A stretch of DNA of 12,458 bases, taken from NCBI GenBank assembly GCA_937888765.1, contig CALASU010000329.1:1-12458 (forward strand). The letters run 5' to 3'. Source of the stretch: an uncultured Clostridia bacterium. Lineage in GTDB: Bacteria > Bacillota > Clostridia > Lachnospirales > Anaerotignaceae. Made by a program: the position numbers and the translations under genes. Under the pieces are notes generated by a model. The model saw only the letters and a program-made list of their open reading frames with translations, made no database searches and had not been told where the DNA came from. Positions 9,712-12,458 of the stretch are shown here, in pieces. Positions within the stretch are counted from its first letter, which is position 1. The number at the start of each line of letters is the position of its first letter.

Positions 9712-11085
9712 TTAAGAATGTTGATTTTCTCGGGAAAGAAGGACTACAGTTTCCACATGAACGGTGCGGGGGAACATGTCCATCAATTTTACGCGTTCCA
9801 CGCGATAGCCCTGTTCCTGGAAGATTTCCAGATCTCTTGCCAGAGAAGTCGGTTTACAGGACACATACACAATTTCAGGTGCACCGAAGTCAATGATTTT
9901 ACCGATTGCTTTCGGGTGGATACCATCTCTGGGAGGGTCAACGATAATCAGATCGGGCTTATCTTCCAGTTCGTCCACCATTTTCAGCACATCACCCGCA
10001 ATAAAAGTACAGTTTTCCAGATTGTTGCGTTTTGCATTTTCATTTGCCGCAACAACTGCTTCTTCGATCAGCTCGATACCAACAACTTTTTTGGAACCAG
10101 CCTGTGCCATAATCTGCCCGATCGTACCAGTACCGCAATACAGATCGAATACCATTTTGTTTGCCACATCGCCCGCAAATTCCTTTACGATGGAATACAG
10201 CTTTTCTGCACCCTCGGAATTTGTCTGGAAGAAGGAATATACAGACACCTTGAATTCCAGATCAAACAGCTTTTCCACAAAATACTCTCTGCCGTACAAC
10301 AAGTGCATTTCATCGCTCTGCACCGTATCCGCCAAGCCATCGTTAATGGTATGCAGAATACCGCACAGAGAGCCTTTCAGGGGCAGATTCAGCAGCATTT
10401 CCTTATATTCTTCCACAGAGAAAGACACTTCGGAAGAAGTAACCAGATTTACCAGCACTTCCCCTGTTGCCGCACCTTTTCTGACTACCAGATGGCGCAG
10501 TGTGCCGTCATGTCTTGCTTTATGGTAGAAAGGTACATTTCTTTCTGTAAAGAAAGCCAGCGTCCCTTCGATGATCTTCAGAAAGTCACCGTCGATGATG
10601 TTGCAGTCTTTCAGTGTTACGACTTCGTAATAGCTCATACGCTTTCTCATGCCCAGAGCCAGTGCGCCGTCCTTTTCTTCATCGCCGAAAGAAAATTCGC
10701 ACTTATTGCGATAGCCTGTTTCACTGGGTGCAGGCACGATGCCCTCCCAGCTGCCAACTTCAATATTTGCCGCTTCCAGCAGGCGTTTTACCTGTCTTTC
10801 TTTCAGCTTCAGTTCTTCTTCATGGCGCATGGGCTGATAACTGCAGCCGCCGCAAAGTTCATAATGAGAGCACATCCCTGCTTCACGTTCCAAAGGAGAG
10901 CGTTCCACTACTTCCTGCAGGCGTGCTTCCACACCGCTGCTTCTCTTTTTGCATACCTGCGCCTGCACCTTCTGCCCGGGGATCGCATTTTTTACAACAA
11001 CCTGTTCCCCCTCAAAATAGCCGTAAGCCTTGTTGGGAAACTTTACATCTTCAATTGTCAGAATGATTTCGTCTTTTTTCTTCAT
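9712..11085 (-). CDS. rlmD: 23S rRNA (uracil-C5)-methyltransferase, RlmD/RlmCD type
   Basis: The 457-residue protein has an N-terminal TRAM domain (about 1-60), an iron-sulfur motif C-x5-C-x2-C (CSHYELCGGC), an RNA-binding middle, and a C-terminal Rossmann methyltransferase. The latter has DLYCGTGTIG for S-adenosylmethionine, DPPRDG, and VSCKPTSLARDL with the catalytic cysteine. It makes 5-methyluridine in 23S rRNA (U1939 in E. coli numbering; some Firmicute enzymes also do U747). GGAGGCATT precedes the ATG at 11085; a longer upstream reading lacks a site. It looks chromosomal, not element-borne. Confidence 0.93.
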   Translation of the reverse strand: MKKKDEIILTIEDVKFPNKAYGYFEGEQVVVKNAIPGQKVQAQVCKKRSSGVEARLQEVVERSPLEREAGMCSHYELCGGCSYQPMRHEEELKLKERQVKRLLEAANIEVGSWEGIVPAPSETGYRNKCEFSFGDEEKDGALALGMRKRMSYYEVVTLKDCNIIDGDFLKIIEGTLAFFTERNVPFYHKARHDGTLRHLVVRKGAATGEVLVNLVTSSEVSFSVEEYKEMLLNLPLKGSLCGILHTINDGLADTVQSDEMHLLYGREYFVEKLFDLEFKVSVYSFFQTNSEGAEKLYSIVKEFAGDVANKMVFDLYCGTGTIGQIMAQAGSKKVVGIELIEEAVVAANENAKRNNLENCTFIAGDVLKMVDELEDKPDLIIVDPPRDGIHPKAIGKIIDFGAPEIVYVSCKPTSLARDLEIFQEQGYRVERVKLMDMFPRTVHVETVVLLSRENQHS

Positions 11086-11114
11086 AATGCCTCCATTTGT
11101 AATGTACTTTTTAT

Positions 11115-11143
11115 TTGTATTCACTGCACTTCTATGTTATAAT
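11115..11143 (+). promoter_or_regulatory. Promoter of the S1-domain gene
   Basis: TTGTAT (11115-11120), 17 bases, TATAAT (11138-11143), 54 bases before the start at 11198. It lies in the divergent region shared with the rlmD-like gene. Confidence 0.6.
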
Positions 11144-11197
11144 TCCTCTTGTATCTAAATTTACAAATCAATCATTTGAACAGGAGTGTATACAGGA

Positions 11198-11656
11198 ATG
11201 TCTGAAAAATTAGAAGTAGGCAGTATCGTAGAAGGTAAGGTTATCCGTGTGAAGCCCTTTGGTGCTATTGTAGCCATCGGCAATACACAGGGTCTTGTGC
11301 ATATTTCACAGGTAGCCAACAGCTTCGTGCAGGACATCAATGATCATATCAAGGTAGATGATGTGGTAAAGGTAAAAGTGCTTTCTATCGACGAAGAAAA
11401 CCGCAAAATCGCCCTTTCCATCAAAGAAGCTTTACCCAAAGAGGAACGTCCCGAACGTCGCCCCAGAGGTGATAAACCCGCCTTCAATAAACCTCGCAGA
11501 CAGAATACCGAGCATAAACCCAGTGCTGCGGAAGAATTTTTCCGCCCTCATTCCTCTTCTTCTTCCAACTTTGAAGATCTGATGAAGGAATTTTCCAAGC
11601 AGTCCAACGAACGTCAGACCAGCTTGAACAAGAGAGCTAACAAACGCTCCTACTGA
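11198..11656 (+). CDS. S1-domain RNA-binding protein (YabR/YugI-like), 152 aa
   Basis: One S1 domain at about residues 3-75 (VGSIVEGKVIRVKPFGAIVA, GLVHISQV, VKVKVLSIDEENRKIALSIK) is followed by an arginine/serine-rich low-complexity tail (ERPERRPRGDKP, SSSSSN). This is the layout of the Firmicute YabR/general stress protein 13 group, which binds RNA and often ribosomes. The start follows AGGAG; a GTG four codons upstream sits in that site and is rejected. A stand-alone host gene divergent from the rlmD-like gene. Confidence 0.85.
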   Translation: MSEKLEVGSIVEGKVIRVKPFGAIVAIGNTQGLVHISQVANSFVQDINDHIKVDDVVKVKVLSIDEENRKIALSIKEALPKEERPERRPRGDKPAFNKPRRQNTEHKPSAAEEFFRPHSSSSSNFEDLMKEFSKQSNERQTSLNKRANKRSY

Positions 11657-11675
11657 TTTCTGCCATATCAGAAAT
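11656..11675 (+). terminator. Weak terminator after S1 gene
   Basis: ATTTCTG (11656-11662) pairs with CAGAAAT (11669-11675) across a six-base loop, followed by TTAGTTT. It is AT-rich with a poor T-run, so termination is probably partial. Confidence 0.35.
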
Positions 11676-11733
11676 TAGTTTACCATGAAACAGGCATCGT
11701 TGCAATCATCGTTCTGCCGGAAAGGAGGAAAGC

Positions 11734-12027
11734 ATGAGTCTATTATTCGTTGTAGGGATTTATTTCTTTGCAAGAGGTGTGTTTGCACTGTATCAGCAGC
11801 CTATATTTTATACCAAGCGTGCATTGGAGCATATTGACCCTGCTGACCTGCCCGCCTATCTGAAGGAAGTCGGCAAGTGGAACTTGGTTGTTGGTTTTAT
11901 CTGCACAGGAAAAGCAATTCTGAATGTGCCCTACCCTGACAGCAAGCTGATTTTAGGGGTATATATCGTTCTGCTCTTTGTGTGCGTGGTGTTTTTATCC
12001 AAAGTAAACGATAAATATATGAAATAA
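11734..12027 (+). CDS. Small membrane protein (97 aa)
   Basis: Three hydrophobic segments are visible: about residues 2-19 (LLFVVGIYFFARGVFAL), 49-64 and 72-90 (LILGVYIVLLFVCVVFL), with a charged loop between the first two. AAAGGAGG is well placed before the ATG. It lies 77 bases after the S1 gene and before a strong terminator, possibly in the same transcript. Family not recognised; likely a host integral membrane protein. Confidence 0.7.
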   Translation: MSLLFVVGIYFFARGVFALYQQPIFYTKRALEHIDPADLPAYLKEVGKWNLVVGFICTGKAILNVPYPDSKLILGVYIVLLFVCVVFLSKVNDKYMK

Positions 12028-12068
12028 AAAAAGATACCCTATAGGCAATGTCATTAAATTAAGTGTTT

Positions 12069-12110
12069 AACAAAGAACCCACCCTATTTCAATAGGGTGG
12101 GTTCTTTGTT
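12069..12110. terminator. Bidirectional terminator
   Basis: AACAAAGAACCCACCCTATT and its exact reverse complement form a 20-base perfect palindrome with TC at the centre. Flanking A/T bases on both sides make it active in both directions, fitting its place between the convergent genes ending at 12027 and 12133. Confidence 0.85.
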
Positions 12111-12132
12111 GCATGCTTAACATTATTTTCAC

Positions 12133-12458
12133 TTATTCTTCATCATCAACATCCATGTGCATTTCCAATCTATAATAGATGTCAATATCACGGATAATAT
12201 CATCAATATCAGCATTTTTTATCATCAAATACACTACGGAATCGGTCTTTCTGCATTCCATATAATCCCTAAGTATTTCTGCTGCATATTCTATATCACC
12301 GCAATACATGGGGTCTTCTTCACCATCAGATGATAAACTAGGTTGTGTAGCTCTAAACTTTAAGACTTGCGGCAAGGTTCGATTGTTGTTCTCAATAACA
12401 TCTTCATAAATAGGATTGACTACCGGATCCAATGTTATTGTTCCCTTATCTGCTTCAC
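12133..12458 (-). CDS. Acidic hypothetical protein, 5' end outside window
   Basis: The reading frame is open from the right window edge, so the N-terminus is missing; a TTG at 12432 is not a convincing start. The visible 107 or so residues are strongly acidic, with stretches DIEYAAEILRDYMECRKTDS and NADIDDIIRDIDIYYRLEMH, ending DVDDEE. No signal, membrane span or metal motif is seen. Family unknown. Confidence 0.6.
   Translation of the reverse strand, partial: EADKGTITLDPVVNPIYEDVIENNNRTLPQVLKFRATQPSLSSDGEEDPMYCGDIEYAAEILRDYMECRKTDSVVYLMIKNADIDDIIRDIDIYYRLEMHMDVDDEE

Noticed and set aside
9667..11142. Long + strand frame of 491 codons opposite the rlmD-like gene
   Set aside because: It is a shadow of a well-supported methyltransferase gene on the other strand; its composition (many C, F, H) is typical of antisense frames.
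1..12458. tRNA or rRNA genes
   Set aside because: No cloverleaf with a GTTCGA-type T-loop or rRNA-like block was seen.

Overview
The window looks like the right end of an integrated mobile element (a prophage or a phage-like integrative element) joined to chromosomal DNA of a low-to-mid GC Firmicute, most likely a gut Clostridia (Lachnospiraceae-like). Strong AAGGAGG ribosome sites, TTGACA/TATAAT-type promoters and the protein families (DUF2513, a YgiT-type zinc finger, ImmA next to an XRE repressor, a phage-type tyrosine integrase) point that way. The organism call is inference.

Layout. (1) 1-2647, minus strand: a tightly overlapped run of small genes encoding a coiled-coil peptide, two small membrane proteins, an SPFH/prohibitin-like membrane protein, then after a terminator a helix-turn-helix protein, a zinc-ribbon protein, a basic protein, a small membrane protein and a gene cut by the window edge. 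(2) 2648-5915: a striking array of five tandem cassettes. Each has its own sigma-A type promoter with an exact 17-base spacer and a + strand gene (two genes in the last). It then has a tiny minus-strand gene converging on it, whose stop overlaps the + gene's tail. The + strand terminators or hairpins lie inside the coding sequence of these minus genes. The promoters and leaders are repeated; the proteins are unrelated. (3) 5950-7272: the lysogeny switch, a Cro-like XRE gene divergent from a CI-like XRE repressor and an ImmA/IrrE-like protease, with copies of a GTTCAC-TTT-GTGAAC operator. (4) 7273-7475: a non-coding stretch packed with RNA structure, namely a junction-like fold containing a possible pseudoknot, then two 48-nt direct repeats. 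Each repeat can form an H-type pseudoknot, and three of the four loop-tail pairs covary. (5) 7476-8267: a small operon (YgiT-type zinc finger, an unnamed partner, DUF4160). (6) 8268-9658: a probable minus-strand small RNA, then the integrase. (7) 9657-12458: host-like genes, namely an RlmD-type 23S rRNA m5U methyltransferase (minus), an S1-domain RNA-binding protein, a small membrane protein, a strong bidirectional terminator and a partial acidic protein.

How it may work together: the XRE pair and ImmA would set lysogeny and induction, and the integrase would handle integration near the 3' end of the rlmD-like gene. The five-cassette array resembles a set of prophage 'morons' (individually promoted and terminated accessory genes), each with an opposing partner gene. 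The most novel-looking items are this cassette architecture, the covarying tandem pseudoknots, and the minus-strand RNA whose helices pair fully only when that strand is transcribed. No database or folding program was available; family names come from recognised motifs.
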